Assembly: GCA_022822495.1 (NCBI GenBank)
Contig: JAJEBQ010000052.1
Span: 33,174-97,173, forward strand
Direction: 5' to 3'
DNA length: 64,000 bases
Source: Paracoccaceae bacterium
Lineage (GTDB): Bacteria > Pseudomonadota > Alphaproteobacteria > Rhodobacterales > Rhodobacteraceae
Position numbers and translations under genes: made by a program. The notes beneath the pieces were generated by a model. That model searched no databases and had not been told where the DNA came from. It saw only the letters and a list, made by a program, of their open reading frames with translations. Shown in pieces: positions 1 through 9,663 of the stretch. The first letter of the stretch is position 1. Each line of letters opens with the position of its first letter.

Positions 1-1234
1 TGTTAATTTGTTTCAGACAAGCAACTATCCAGCGCATTTGTGGTGATGAGAAATCATCTTTACGGGTCATCAATGAATTGGGTATTTTCTTTTCTTCCAA
101 CTTCTTTCTTATTGGCCCCAACAACGCATTAGTTCTTGCTAAAACAGCCGTTTTACCCCGCTCATAGGGATTTAGATTAGCCAAACAATTGACAATTTCT
201 GATACTTCTTCTTCATCACAATTGTGTACCAAGCATTGAATGGCAGGATTATTATCATCCGATTTTACCTTGGTTGCTCGAGCCGGATGTTTTGATTTGT
301 CTCGGCGAACATTGTAAACCATTAGCCTGTTTGCTGCATCGACTATGCTCCGAGGACACCGAAAATTGTCAGTAAGTTGGATTACTTCACATCCAAAATC
401 GTTAACCAAACATTTTATACGCCGTACATGAGCCCCGTTCCATTCATAAATCGTTTGATCATCATCTGCAACTACAAACAACCTCCGAAAATCATTACCT
501 GCCATTTGTTTAAGTAACTCGTATTGCGTTCCATTAGTATCCTGAAACTCATCAATACACCAGTATCGATATATGGTCTTATAAAGACCTCTTAACTCAG
601 TTCGCCTCATCAATTGGCGGGTGTAGTATAATAATGAATTAAAGTCTAAAGCATTAGATTTATTCATTTCTTCTTCATATAGTTGATAAACTAAACCTAT
701 ATGTTCGGATTTTTGCCGATCCATACCAGCATTCTCTTGTAAAAATATTGAAGCTTCTTCAGGTTTAATCAATTTCGTTTTCAGACTGTCAATATATTTC
801 AATAAATTGATGTCAATTGGCCACATGTTTTTGAACTCTTTTTTGAGAACATCCTCAAGTAAAGCTTCTCGATCAGCTTTTCTGGAATAAATTTCAAAGT
901 TTGATTTAATTCCAATATGTGCACCATGCTGGCGAAGTATTTTTGTACAGAATCCATGAAAAGTAAAAATTGCGGCACGTTCTTCCAAACCAGGTACAAG
1001 GTTAGCAACACGAGTTTTCATTTCATGTACTGCCCTATTCGTAAAGGTTAAAGCAAGAATTCGAAAATTCTTTTTCGGGGATTGTTCAAGTATTCGAGCT
1101 ATTCTAGTGGTCAGTACCCTTGTTTTACCTGAACCGGGCCCTGCCAAAACTAACAGTGGTTCGTCATTCCAATCTACTGCTTTACGCTGGATATCTGTCA
1201 ATTCTTGCAAAGAAATATTCAGTTTATCAGTCAT
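1..1234 (-). CDS. gajB: GajB-like UvrD/Rep helicase of a Gabija system (3' end outside window)
   Basis: The minus-strand frame starting with ATG at 1234 stays open to base 1, giving about 411 visible residues of a superfamily 1 helicase. Visible motifs in order are Walker A GPGSGKT near residue 32, motif II DEFQDTN, motif III with DDDQTIYEWNGA, and motif IV with LTDNFRCP followed by DAAN. The start overlaps the TGA of the upstream OLD-family ATPase by one base (TGATG), so the two are translationally coupled. A UvrD-like helicase directly after an OLD ATPase with a TOPRIM domain is the Gabija antiphage arrangement, in which GajB acts with the GajA nuclease complex. The gene is cut by the window edge, so its length and C-terminal motifs V and VI cannot be judged. 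A plain UvrD paralogue is the alternative, but the coupling argues for GajB. Confidence 0.8.
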   Translation of the reverse strand, partial: MTDKLNISLQELTDIQRKAVDWNDEPLLVLAGPGSGKTRVLTTRIARILEQSPKKNFRILALTFTNRAVHEMKTRVANLVPGLEERAAIFTFHGFCTKILRQHGAHIGIKSNFEIYSRKADREALLEDVLKKEFKNMWPIDINLLKYIDSLKTKLIKPEEASIFLQENAGMDRQKSEHIGLVYQLYEEEMNKSNALDFNSLLYYTRQLMRRTELRGLYKTIYRYWCIDEFQDTNGTQYELLKQMAGNDFRRLFVVADDDQTIYEWNGAHVRRIKCLVNDFGCEVIQLTDNFRCPRSIVDAANRLMVYNVRRDKSKHPARATKVKSDDNNPAIQCLVHNCDEEEVSEIVNCLANLNPYERGKTAVLARTNALLGPIRKKLEEKKIPNSLMTRKDDFSSPQMRWIVACLKQIN

Positions 1235-3137
1235 CAGCTTAAATCTTGTAGTTTTTCAATTGCCGTTTTGAAGGCTGTGATTTTTTCTCTAGCGATTTGA
1301 GGATTATCTTTAATATGGGTTGCCAATTCCCGTGCATAATCCATCTTTTTCTTGGCCAAACAATCCAATAATCCTTCGTCGTCGAAATTTGTAGCGTTAG
1401 TTATTCCTAAGTTGTTTAGTATATTTCGCAATTCTAAACCTAGCCCATCATGAACAAGTTGTTGTTCAAGGTCACCAGAATTATGCAAACAGCAACGATT
1501 GTTCACTTCCTCGTTTGGAATTCCTCGATTTTCAATAGCTTGTATGTATTTCTTGCCCGCTTCATCATTATCAAAAACTGCTAACCAAGGTATTTCTAGC
1601 GCTCTGGCCAAGGCTGCAAAAGTGGCCGGGTTTCCATTATTCTTGCAATCAATAACAGTTACTCCATAACGGTCAAAGTCGTAATTTAATGCATAAGAAA
1701 TTGCATGTGCAATTATGTAATCCGATTGTCCTTCAACCAACAACCATCGGTTAGCAAAAAATATTTCGCCCCGGGTGCGTTGAGCCATGGTTTCTAGTTT
1801 ATACAATTCTTCATCTTTAATATGTTTCGATGATTTTTCTTTTAATTCTCCTAACTTTGTTTCCAGGTCCGTTCGGTCTTGGTCAATTCCGATATTTTTT
1901 TGCAACTTTCTATATGTTTGATCATCCAAATTGCCATGAACTGTCAGCGTTCCCGGTGTATTTGACAACAAACCATCTGAGTTTTCAACAATTGAATCAA
2001 ACTCTCCAAATTCAGGTATTTCAACTGTGTAATTTGGCGGTAGAGAGTGAATTTTTGTTTCTCCATCAATAAACCTAATGAGCCGAATATCTCGCAAGGG
2101 AACATGCTGGATAAAATAAGCGGAATGTGTTGCAATGACTTTTAATCCGCGTAACGAATTTACATGATGGAATAGGGTTCTAATAGCATGTGGATGCAGA
2201 TGTGTTTCTGGCTCTTCAAGTGCAAGAACGGGTACACTTTCTTCATGGTATAATTCACGTAGCAGGTGGTTAACAAAAGCCTGAAACAAGAATATAACAG
2301 ACAAACTTTGTATTCCTTGTCCTTGACGACGAAGTGGAAGCCATGGAACCTCACTTTCATTCTGAAGTAAAATTTCAGTTCTGGAAATTAAATCCCATGT
2401 GTTCATGGGTGCTATTCTTAAATCAAGTGAGCCGTCAGTATCCCTTGTTGTCACTTTTATGGTGTTATCAAGCGTATTAACAATATCTCCAAATCTATCA
2501 TCAGCCGCAAGAAGCTTATTATTCAGTGCGCCAAAAATTTTCATTGCTTCGGATTCAAGATCTGGGGGAATATTCATATCCTTAAGAAGCCGCTTCCAAA
2601 ATTTTGACGAACGCGATGAGAATTCGTTTCTTACATCCCTTAATGCCTCTAAATAAAATATGGGCAGGAAACTCCTATAATTTTCAAGATTACTACGTAG
2701 ATTGCCACCCGATAACGACTCATTGTTAATGTCAAGGAAGTCCCAACTAGGTTCAAAACTCTCTGAATTCTCATTCCAATTATATTGCACACGAAGATTT
2801 ACACTATAGAGAAATGACCCTCTCTCCCCTCCAGGTATTTGCTGTATAGTATCACCGAGGGTGCCTATTATTTCTTCGGACCACTCGCCTGGCATTTTTT
2901 CTTTGGAAATTATCTCAATACATACTCCTTCGGAATCTTTAGGGTTGTCATTCTCATTATGCAAGTGGATATCATATTCGTTGAAAACTGCTCCACCACG
3001 CCCCCCAAGAGCAATTCTGAGTGCGTCAAGAATTGCCGTTTTACCCGCATTGTTTGGTCCCACAAGTACGGTCGATTCACTTAAATCTAATTCGAGATTT
3101 CTAATAGATCGGAAATTTTTAATTGGTTAATTCGCAT
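1234..3137 (-). CDS. gajA: GajA-like OLD-family ATPase/TOPRIM nuclease, N-terminal frameshift
   Basis: The main frame (3063 to 1234) encodes about 609 residues. It has a Walker A GPNNAGKT at the very start, an ABC-signature-like stretch RRQGQGIQSLS, Walker B LALEEPETHLHP, a switch histidine in ATHSAYF, and a C-terminal TOPRIM domain with LLVEGQSD and AVFDNDEAGKK. This is the class 2 OLD layout of GajA, the sequence-directed DNA endonuclease of Gabija. Homologues begin about 20 residues before Walker A. Here an ATG at 3137 opens MRINQLKI in another frame, while the main frame continues upstream as IKNFRSIRNLELDLS. The two meet near 3112–3124, as if one copy of a 7-base ATTAAAA repeat had been lost. 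Either the gene is inactivated, or it starts at a non-AUG codon, or the sequence has an error. It is coupled to the helicase downstream. Confidence 0.8.
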
Positions 3138-3310
3138 GCAATAGATCTCGTAGGTTCCATATCCATTCAATTTTTGTAAAAATTATCCTTGGAACAGCTG
3201 AAACCATGAATACGATACAGTAAAATTTGTAGCAATCAAAACTGGACATAATGGATGTAAATTATCATAACGTCAGCTAATACATTATTAACTGCTTTAT
3301 AGCCAGTACA

Positions 3311-3331
3311 ATATCACTATCGGAGTGATAT
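3311..3331. repeat. Perfect 8-bp inverted repeat upstream of gajA
   Basis: ATATCACT, a 5-base spacer, then AGTGATAT form a perfect inverted repeat about 175 bases upstream of the gajA start, in the roughly 300-base gap between argE and gajA. It could be an operator or a small hairpin. No T-run follows it on either strand. The rest of this gap (3138–3394) holds no ORF that I can support. Confidence 0.4.
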
Positions 3332-3394
3332 GATGCTTTTTGGTTGATTTCGTATTCTGTGTTCTTGGTTGATATTTCAAAGGAAAATCGTAGT

Positions 3395-3442
3395 GAAGAC
3401 CATAACTCGACTGCATTTTAAGTAAAATGCATCTTGGTCTTC
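3395..3442 (-). terminator. Nested hairpin overlapping the argE stop codon
   Basis: The inner palindrome is TGCATTTTA (3412–3420), AG, TAAAATGCA (3423–3431). An outer pair of arms, GAAGACCA (3395–3402) and TGGTCTTC (3435–3442), surrounds it, and the outer arm runs into the argE stop codon at 3441–3443. It is well placed to end or stabilise the argE transcript, but it lacks a clean downstream U-tract, so it could instead be an mRNA-stabilising stem or a small mobile palindrome. Confidence 0.45.
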
Positions 3443-4616
3443 ATGAGCGAATGTCTGTTAAACTGATGCCTGCTTCCAGTCTGACTAGCAATCTTGCAAA
3501 CATACGATCACATCGAGCCAATTGGTCCCGACTGATAAACTCATCCGCTTTATGTCCCTGATCCATTGACCCTGGTCCACAAATTATTGTAGGGACACCT
3601 AATCGTTCGTGTATCAGCCCTCCTTCAGTACCATAAGAAACTTTAATGGTAGGGTTTTTATCCGTCAGGGATTGCATGAATTCGGCCACAGGTTCTTTCG
3701 TTGATGTTATCAAACCAGGGTAACTGTTCACAACTTCAAGTTCAATCCGGGATTCTGGAAAATCATGCTTTGTATAACCTTCAATGTCTTTGGCCGAACG
3801 TTCCAGCTTCTCCATCAGTTTATCTAAATTTTCTTTGGGAAGATGTCTAATTTCAAAATCTACGGTCGCTCTTTCCGGGACTATATTGGCAGCTATGCCG
3901 CCCTCTATTTTAGCCATGTGAATCGAGGAAAAGGGAATCTCATAATCCTCATCCTGAACATCACCCCTCATCAAGTCATCCTGGATTAATCTAAAGACCC
4001 TAGCAAACTCACTGGCCATGAGTAAGGCATTCAAGAGATGGGGTGCCATTGCCGAATGGCCTCCCCTTCCGTGACAAGTCAACCTTAACGATACCTTGCC
4101 CTTATGACCATTGGCTACTTCCATCAATGTAGGTTCACCAACTATACATAAGAGAGGTTTTGTCTCCGTTACAACCATCATGTCAAGCAATCTTCTGACG
4201 CCGATGCACCCAACTTCTTCATCATATGAAATGGCCAGCCAAAGAGGTGTTTTTAATGATTTGTCTTTCGCAGCAAGTAATGCAGCAAGAGAACAGGCAA
4301 GAAACCCTTTCATATCAGCGGTTCCACGACCAATGAATTTATCACCAGAAGGTGTCAGTTCAAAAGGTGGTACTGACCAGTCCTGATTATCCACCGGGAC
4401 GACATCAGAATGACCTGAAAGGAGAACTCCCGCTTCATCTTCAGGACCAATTTTTACCAGCAGATTGGCTTTTTGTTTATCCTCACTGTATACTCTGGTT
4501 GTGGAGAAACGTTTTGAAGAGAGAAGGTCTTCAACAAAATCTAACAAGTCAAGGTTTGAATCCCTGCTCACCGTAGGAAAACTTACCAGTTTCTCCAAAA
4601 TTGCTATACTATCCAT
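3441..4616 (-). CDS. argE: Acetylornithine deacetylase (M20 metallopeptidase family)
   Basis: This 391-residue zinc hydrolase should remove the acetyl group from N-acetylornithine in arginine synthesis. M20 motifs are visible: the metal-binding SGHSDVVPVD near residue 66, GRGTADMKGF near 93 with the bridging aspartate, YDEEVGCIGVRR with the catalytic glutamate pair near 130, GEPT near 161, and HKADEF near the C-terminus. The length matches the short ArgE type. The gene lies about 36 bases downstream of serA on the same strand and may be co-transcribed with serCA. Succinyl-diaminopimelate desuccinylase (DapE) and other M20 deacylases share these motifs, so substrate is inferred from overall resemblance to ArgE. 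Confidence 0.8.
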   Translation of the reverse strand: MDSIAILEKLVSFPTVSRDSNLDLLDFVEDLLSSKRFSTTRVYSEDKQKANLLVKIGPEDEAGVLLSGHSDVVPVDNQDWSVPPFELTPSGDKFIGRGTADMKGFLACSLAALLAAKDKSLKTPLWLAISYDEEVGCIGVRRLLDMMVVTETKPLLCIVGEPTLMEVANGHKGKVSLRLTCHGRGGHSAMAPHLLNALLMASEFARVFRLIQDDLMRGDVQDEDYEIPFSSIHMAKIEGGIAANIVPERATVDFEIRHLPKENLDKLMEKLERSAKDIEGYTKHDFPESRIELEVVNSYPGLITSTKEPVAEFMQSLTDKNPTIKVSYGTEGGLIHERLGVPTIICGPGSMDQGHKADEFISRDQLARCDRMFARLLVRLEAGISLTDIRS

Positions 4617-4652
4617 AGTGCGAAAACTGCAACATTTCCCTGTAAAGCCAGT

Positions 4653-6257
4653 TCAGGTTTCGACGTCAAATTCCAAGGGCCGGACATGGTAAAACAGGTT
4701 GGAGTTTTTCAACTCCTGCAAAACCTCTTCGCCTACGGCCGAATCCAGTGAAAGTAAAGCAATGGCATCCTCACCTACGGCCGAACGCCCCAGGTTAAAA
4801 CTGGCTATATTTACATCATGCTTGCCGAGAATTGTCCCCATTCCGCCGATAATTCCTGGAACATCCTTATTGGTTGAATATAGCATAAATCTGGAAATAT
4901 CAGCATCAACATAAATGCCCTTGATTTGGATAATCCTGGGTTTGCCATCGGAAAATACCGTACCTACAATTGAGCGTTTGAAGTTTTCGGTTTCTACTGT
5001 CAGTTTTAAATAGGATTCAAAAACCCCTGATTTTGTCTGGGTTGTGTTGGAAATGACCAACCCTAGATCCTTGGCAGTTTGCTCAGCGGAAACCATGTTG
5101 ACATCAGGATTATTGACCTTGAGCAAGCCAGCAACAGCGACCGATGATAACGCCCTGGTATTCAAATCTGTAATATTGCCGTCAAAAAGGACATCAAGGC
5201 GTTTTATCGGGTCATTTGTCATCTGGCCAACAAAAGATCCCAGATGATTGGAAAGAGATATCCAGGGCTTCATGCGCTTCGCTTCTCTAGCCGTGATTGA
5301 TGGCATATTCAGCGAATTATTAACGGCTCCCGCAACCAAGTAATCAGCCATCTGCTCAGCTATCTGAAGAGCCACCTTTTCCTGTGCCTCAGATGTCGAT
5401 GCACCCAAATGAGGCGTGGCAACAACATTAGGAAGCTCCAACAAGGGGTTGTCCACGGGTGGTTCGATCTCAAAAACGTCGAGAGCTGCCGCCGACACCT
5501 TCCCATCCTTGAGGGCTCCATAGAGTGCCTTTTCATCTATGATTCCTCCTCTGGCACAATTGATAATACCCACACCCCGCCTGGTTTTGGCCAAAGCTTT
5601 GGCATCAATGAGTTTTTTCGTTTTTTCCGTCAAGGGAACATGAATTGTAAGGTAATCAGATTTACGAAGCAATTCATCCAATTCGACCTTTTCGATACCA
5701 ATTTTCTGGGCTTTCTCCACCGTGAGATAGGGATCATATCCTACCGCTTTCATACCTAACCCCAAGGCTCTTCGACATACTGCGGAGCCTATATTTCCAC
5801 AGCCTATGACACCAAGAGTCTTACCAAGCAATTCGCTGCCCATGAAGCCTGCTTTTTCCCATTGTCCCTGTTTGGTCGATAAGCTGGCCGCAGGGATTTG
5901 CCGAGCGATGGAAAAGAGCATGGCAATGGCATGCTCAGCCGTTGTCTCTGAATTCCCATGTGGGGTATTCATGACAACTATTCCCATACGCGTGGCTTCC
6001 TTGACATCAATATTGTCGACACCAATGCCTGCACGACCAATGACTTTCAGGTTTTGAGCCTTGGCAAGGAGTTCAGGTGTCACTTTGGTTGCTGAACGTA
6101 AGGCCAAACCATCATATTTGTGAATAACAGCAAGAAGCTGGTTCTTGTTTTTTCCCAAACCAGGTTGATAATCAACCTCAACTCCACGTTCCTCAAACGT
6201 GCCTAATGATATTTGGGAAAGATTGTCTGAAACGAGAACCTTGGGTTTTGTGTTCAT
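4653..6257 (-). CDS. serA: D-3-phosphoglycerate dehydrogenase, long ACT-domain form
   Basis: This protein oxidises 3-phosphoglycerate to 3-phosphohydroxypyruvate with NAD, the first step of serine synthesis. At 534 residues it is the long form: the catalytic/Rossmann part with GVDNIDV near residue 80 and the nucleotide-binding loop GVIGCGNIGSAV near 150, the active-site arginine in NCARGGIIDE, the His in TPHLGASTSEAQ, an intervening domain from about 320 to 450, and a C-terminal ACT domain with DVPGIIGGMG and VNIASFNLGR. The ACT domain is the usual site of serine feedback control in this family. It follows serC by 25 bases on the same strand, forming a serCA unit divergent from serB. Confidence 0.95.
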   Translation of the reverse strand: MNTKPKVLVSDNLSQISLGTFEERGVEVDYQPGLGKNKNQLLAVIHKYDGLALRSATKVTPELLAKAQNLKVIGRAGIGVDNIDVKEATRMGIVVMNTPHGNSETTAEHAIAMLFSIARQIPAASLSTKQGQWEKAGFMGSELLGKTLGVIGCGNIGSAVCRRALGLGMKAVGYDPYLTVEKAQKIGIEKVELDELLRKSDYLTIHVPLTEKTKKLIDAKALAKTRRGVGIINCARGGIIDEKALYGALKDGKVSAAALDVFEIEPPVDNPLLELPNVVATPHLGASTSEAQEKVALQIAEQMADYLVAGAVNNSLNMPSITAREAKRMKPWISLSNHLGSFVGQMTNDPIKRLDVLFDGNITDLNTRALSSVAVAGLLKVNNPDVNMVSAEQTAKDLGLVISNTTQTKSGVFESYLKLTVETENFKRSIVGTVFSDGKPRIIQIKGIYVDADISRFMLYSTNKDVPGIIGGMGTILGKHDVNIASFNLGRSAVGEDAIALLSLDSAVGEEVLQELKNSNLFYHVRPLEFDVET

Positions 6258-6282
6258 ATACTTAATCCTGAATTTATAGGGT

Positions 6283-7431
6283 TTAGATTAAGGCGATTTC
6301 TTTTTCGAAAGCCCATTTGATCCACGGCATCAACAATTCCAAATCTTCCTTTTCAACAGTCGATCCGCACCATATTCGTAAACCCGGTGGTGCCTTGATA
6401 TAATTTTTTATATCAAAAGCCACACCCTCTTCTTCCAGGCTCAAGGCAACTTTTTGGGCAAAACGGGCCATATTCGTTGGCGTCAGGCGATGATGCTTGA
6501 ATTTTAGACAGACGCTTGTCGTGGACCTGATGTCTGGTCTTGACGGTAAATATTCAAGCCAATCATGTACCCTCACAAATTCATCAACGACTTTGGCATT
6601 GGCTTTGTTTCGGGCAATAAGTTGTTGCAGGCCTCCTATTGATCTTGCCCATGACAAGGAATATAGAAAATCCTCTACACAAAGCAGGGATGGAGTGTTT
6701 ATGGTTGCACCCTCAAATATTCCTTCAATCAGTTTCCCATCTTTTGTCATGCGAAAAATCTTGGGCAAAGGCCATTGAGGTTGCCATGTTTCTAATCTTT
6801 GAATTGCCCTGGGGGAGAGAATAATTATACCGTGACCGGCTTCCCCGCCCATTACCTTTTGCCAGGAAAAGGTCGTTACATCCAGCTTGTCCCAAGGTAA
6901 TTCCATGGCGAATGCTGCTGAAGTTGCATCGCAAATGGTTAATCCCCCTCTATTTGTCGGGATAACATCTCCATTGGGTATACGAACACCGCTTGATGTC
7001 CCATTCCAGGTGAAAACGACATCATTATCAAAATTAACCTTTACCAAATCGGGTAAATCGCCATACTCGGTTAAATGCTGATTTGTGGGGAGATTCAATT
7101 GTTCCAAAACATCAGTGTACCAATCCTTCCCGAAAGCCTCCCATGCAAGCAATTCGACTGGTCGGCTGCCCAATAAGGACCAGAGGGCCATCTCAACCGC
7201 CCCTGTATCCGAAGCTGGCACAATTCCTACCCTGTAGTCATCAGGTATTTCCAGAATTTCCTTTACACTTTGAATGACTTGGAATAATCTTTGTTTCGCA
7301 ATTTTGGACCTGTGTGATCTCCCCAAGGGCGCCTCCTGTAATATATCCCTGGACCACTTAGGGGGCTTTTTGCAGGGTCCAGATGAGAAATTTGGGCATT
7401 TTGGCTTATATAAAGGTTTGCTTGATTTCAT
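6283..7431 (-). CDS. serC: Phosphoserine aminotransferase
   Basis: This PLP enzyme converts 3-phosphohydroxypyruvate and glutamate to O-phosphoserine. The N-terminal FSSGPCKKPP, the RSHRSK segment near residue 40, FTWNGTSSGVR near 145, CDATSAAFAM near 175 and the PLP-lysine segment SWQKVMGGEAGHG near 200 are typical of the SerC subgroup found in alphaproteobacteria. I chose the ATG at 7431 because homologues begin close to that point; a GTG at 7455 is in frame and would add eight residues. The gene is followed by serA, and the short gap to serB on the other strand (7432–7528) must hold both promoters. Confidence 0.92.
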   Translation of the reverse strand: MKSSKPLYKPKCPNFSSGPCKKPPKWSRDILQEAPLGRSHRSKIAKQRLFQVIQSVKEILEIPDDYRVGIVPASDTGAVEMALWSLLGSRPVELLAWEAFGKDWYTDVLEQLNLPTNQHLTEYGDLPDLVKVNFDNDVVFTWNGTSSGVRIPNGDVIPTNRGGLTICDATSAAFAMELPWDKLDVTTFSWQKVMGGEAGHGIIILSPRAIQRLETWQPQWPLPKIFRMTKDGKLIEGIFEGATINTPSLLCVEDFLYSLSWARSIGGLQQLIARNKANAKVVDEFVRVHDWLEYLPSRPDIRSTTSVCLKFKHHRLTPTNMARFAQKVALSLEEEGVAFDIKNYIKAPPGLRIWCGSTVEKEDLELLMPWIKWAFEKEIALI

Positions 7432-7528
7432 TTCTAACTTTCTGTTAAGTATCACGCAGCGTGGTTTTTGTTTGTTACGTACCGACTACCATTAAAACAA
7501 AAACTTAAGGTATGCTCAGGATGGACAA

Positions 7529-8419
7529 GTGTCATATATAATTACCATCATTGTCAACCCCAACAAATCCAATTTGGAAGCATCTGTGATTTCAGACTTA
7601 TGTGCTGCATGGTCCGGGTGCAATATAAAAGTACTTAACAAAAATGTTGCCGCTGAATTTGTTGTGGAGAGTATTCCTCGTGATTTTGAAGAGGTCTGGG
7701 CTAACCTTAATGGTTCAGGTATTGATTTGGTCATTCAACCCAATTGTAATCGGAAAAAGAAACTTTTGGTTGCCGATATGGATTCCACAATCATTGAGCA
7801 GGAGTGTCTTGACGAGTTGGCAGATTTATCCGGCTACGGGGAAAAGGTCAGGGAGATTACAAAACGTGCCATGAATGGCGAAATACAATTCGACCAAGCG
7901 TTAGAGGAAAGAGTAGCACTTCTTGCAGGCATGCATGTCAAAATACTCGAAAAAACCTGGACAAACCGTATAACATTTACCCCCGGTGCCAAAAAGTTGT
8001 TGGGAACAATGCGAGCAAACAACGCTTATTGTGTCCTTGTCTCTGGAGGATTTACTGCCTTTACTGAGCGGGTTGCCAAAGTTTTGGGATTTCACGAAAC
8101 ACATGCCAATTCACTGATCATTGAAAACGGCCGCCTGTCTGGGAAAGTTGGTTATCCCCTTCTGGACAAGGATGCCAAACTGGCCACGCTTGATATATTG
8201 GTTACCCGATTAAATATCACTTACGAAGAGACGGTTGCGGTGGGTGATGGTGCCAACGATCTTCATATGCTGGCAGCCGCAGGTTTGGGGGTGGCGTTCA
8301 GGTCTTATCCCATAGTTGCTCAACAAAGTAACGTTAGAATTAATCATGGCGATCTTACCTCTCTTCTATACCTTCAGGGTTTTTGCTCTGAAGACTTTGA
8401 AGATCGCTGTAATGATTGA
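7529..8419 (+). CDS. serB: Phosphoserine phosphatase
   Basis: This HAD-superfamily phosphatase performs the last step of serine synthesis. The catalytic motif I is VADMDSTIIEQECLDELAD near residue 81 (nucleophile and acid/base aspartates), motif II is VSGGFTAF near 170, and motif III is VGDGANDLHMLAAAGLGVAF near 245. Residues 1–75 form an ACT-like regulatory domain. The start is GTG at 7529 with an AGG eight to ten bases before it; no in-frame ATG fits. At 296 residues it has normal SerB length. It is divergent from serCA, so the whole serine pathway is in one locus, and it converges on the umuC remnant with only 16 bases between the stops. Confidence 0.95.
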   Translation: MSYIITIIVNPNKSNLEASVISDLCAAWSGCNIKVLNKNVAAEFVVESIPRDFEEVWANLNGSGIDLVIQPNCNRKKKLLVADMDSTIIEQECLDELADLSGYGEKVREITKRAMNGEIQFDQALEERVALLAGMHVKILEKTWTNRITFTPGAKKLLGTMRANNAYCVLVSGGFTAFTERVAKVLGFHETHANSLIIENGRLSGKVGYPLLDKDAKLATLDILVTRLNITYEETVAVGDGANDLHMLAAAGLGVAFRSYPIVAQQSNVRINHGDLTSLLYLQGFCSEDFEDRCND

Positions 8420-8435
8420 CAATGGTTTTTTTCGT

Positions 8436-9662
8436 TTATGCACGAGCAGTCGGGATATCATCCCAACGGGTCGTATAACTCGGACTTAGAAACGCCCTGG
8501 CCATCATCCAGGGACGATTAATTCCACTGGATGCAATGCGTACCGTTTCACGTCCATAGCGTTGATTCATCTGATCCATAACACGCATCAATTCCCTGGT
8601 CGATGTCCTTGAGGTTTTTTGCAATAAGGGTGTTGGCTTTCGTTCAGCAGTAGACAAGTCTGTCAATAATACGCCTGCTTTTTGATAGGCATAACCTTCT
8701 TTCCAAATGGCGTCCAGGCAGATTTTGACTGCTTTTACCAACGACAAAGTATCATTGCGTGGTTCCAGAAAAGTCCAGGATGTATTGTTGACATACCGCG
8801 CGCCCTTGGAAAATGGCGATGTTTGAATAAAAATCTGCAAGGTTCCAGCATATACCTCCTTGCTTCGGGCTTTCTCTGCTGCGCGGGACGCGTAAGCTAC
8901 CAAAGCTTCCTGGAGGTGATGCTTGGTTGTTACTTTGCCTTTAAATCCACGTGAAACCATCAGATGTTGGGGATCAGGGGGCGCTTCTTCCATTGGGATA
9001 CAAGAGTCCCCGCGGAGTTCTTTCCAGAACGACACTGAATGTCTTTCTTGCTGTCATGCAATCCATATGTGCCAGATCTTGAGCGATTCCAATGCCCATC
9101 AGTCGCAAACGTTGTGCCAGGCGACGACCGATTCCCCAGACATTTTCGACTGCTATCTGATCAAGCGGATAGGGTGGCTGCATGACAAACACACCATTTA
9201 ATTCCGGTTTGGTTTTGCCAAGACGATTGGCTATTTTGGTCAAGGTTTTGGTCGGAGCGATCTTGAAACCGGAATGGATGTCCATTTCTTGACCGTTTGG
9301 GCGATTTCCTGGCCATGATTTTGTAAATCTCGGATACCGTGCAAGTCCAGAAAGGCCTCATCAATGCTGCAAACCTCAACTTTTGGTGTCAAATGTTCTA
9401 AACAGTCCATGACCCGCTGGGAAAGATTGCCATAAAGTGCATGGTTGCTACTTCGAACAATCACACCATCCCGAGCCAGCTGTTTCCGAACTTTGAAATA
9501 AGATGCTCCCAACTTATAACCGAGATCCTTGACCTCATTGAAACGGGCAATGATGCAACCATCATTATTTGACAAAACAGCGACCGGAACCTTCCTACAC
9601 TCTGGCCGGAAAACCCTCTCACAACTGGCATAAAAGTCATTGCAATCAACTAGGCCGAACAT
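8436..9662 (-). pseudogene. umuC: umuC remnant: Y-family DNA polymerase with two internal deletions
   Basis: Three minus-strand frames together spell one UmuC. The first (9662 to about 9240) starts MFGLVDCNDFYASCERVF and holds the catalytic CSIDEAFLDL. The second (about 9270 to 9000) continues with KIAPTKTLTKIANRLGK and a helix-hairpin-helix NVWGIGRRLAQRL. The third (about 9035 to 8436) starts near LRGDSCIPMEEAPP and runs to the normal C-terminus. At the first junction about 4 bases appear missing between PVS and IAPTK. At the second about 11 bases are missing after VLERT. Deletions of this size are not typical single-base read errors, so the gene looks truly dead. It directly follows the frameshifted umuD with a one-base gap. 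Confidence 0.85.
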
Positions 9663-9663
9663 C

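Noticed and set aside
4551..4575. GGTTTGAATCCC-like T-loop sequence suggesting a tRNA
   Set aside because: It falls inside argE coding sequence and no cloverleaf can be drawn around it.
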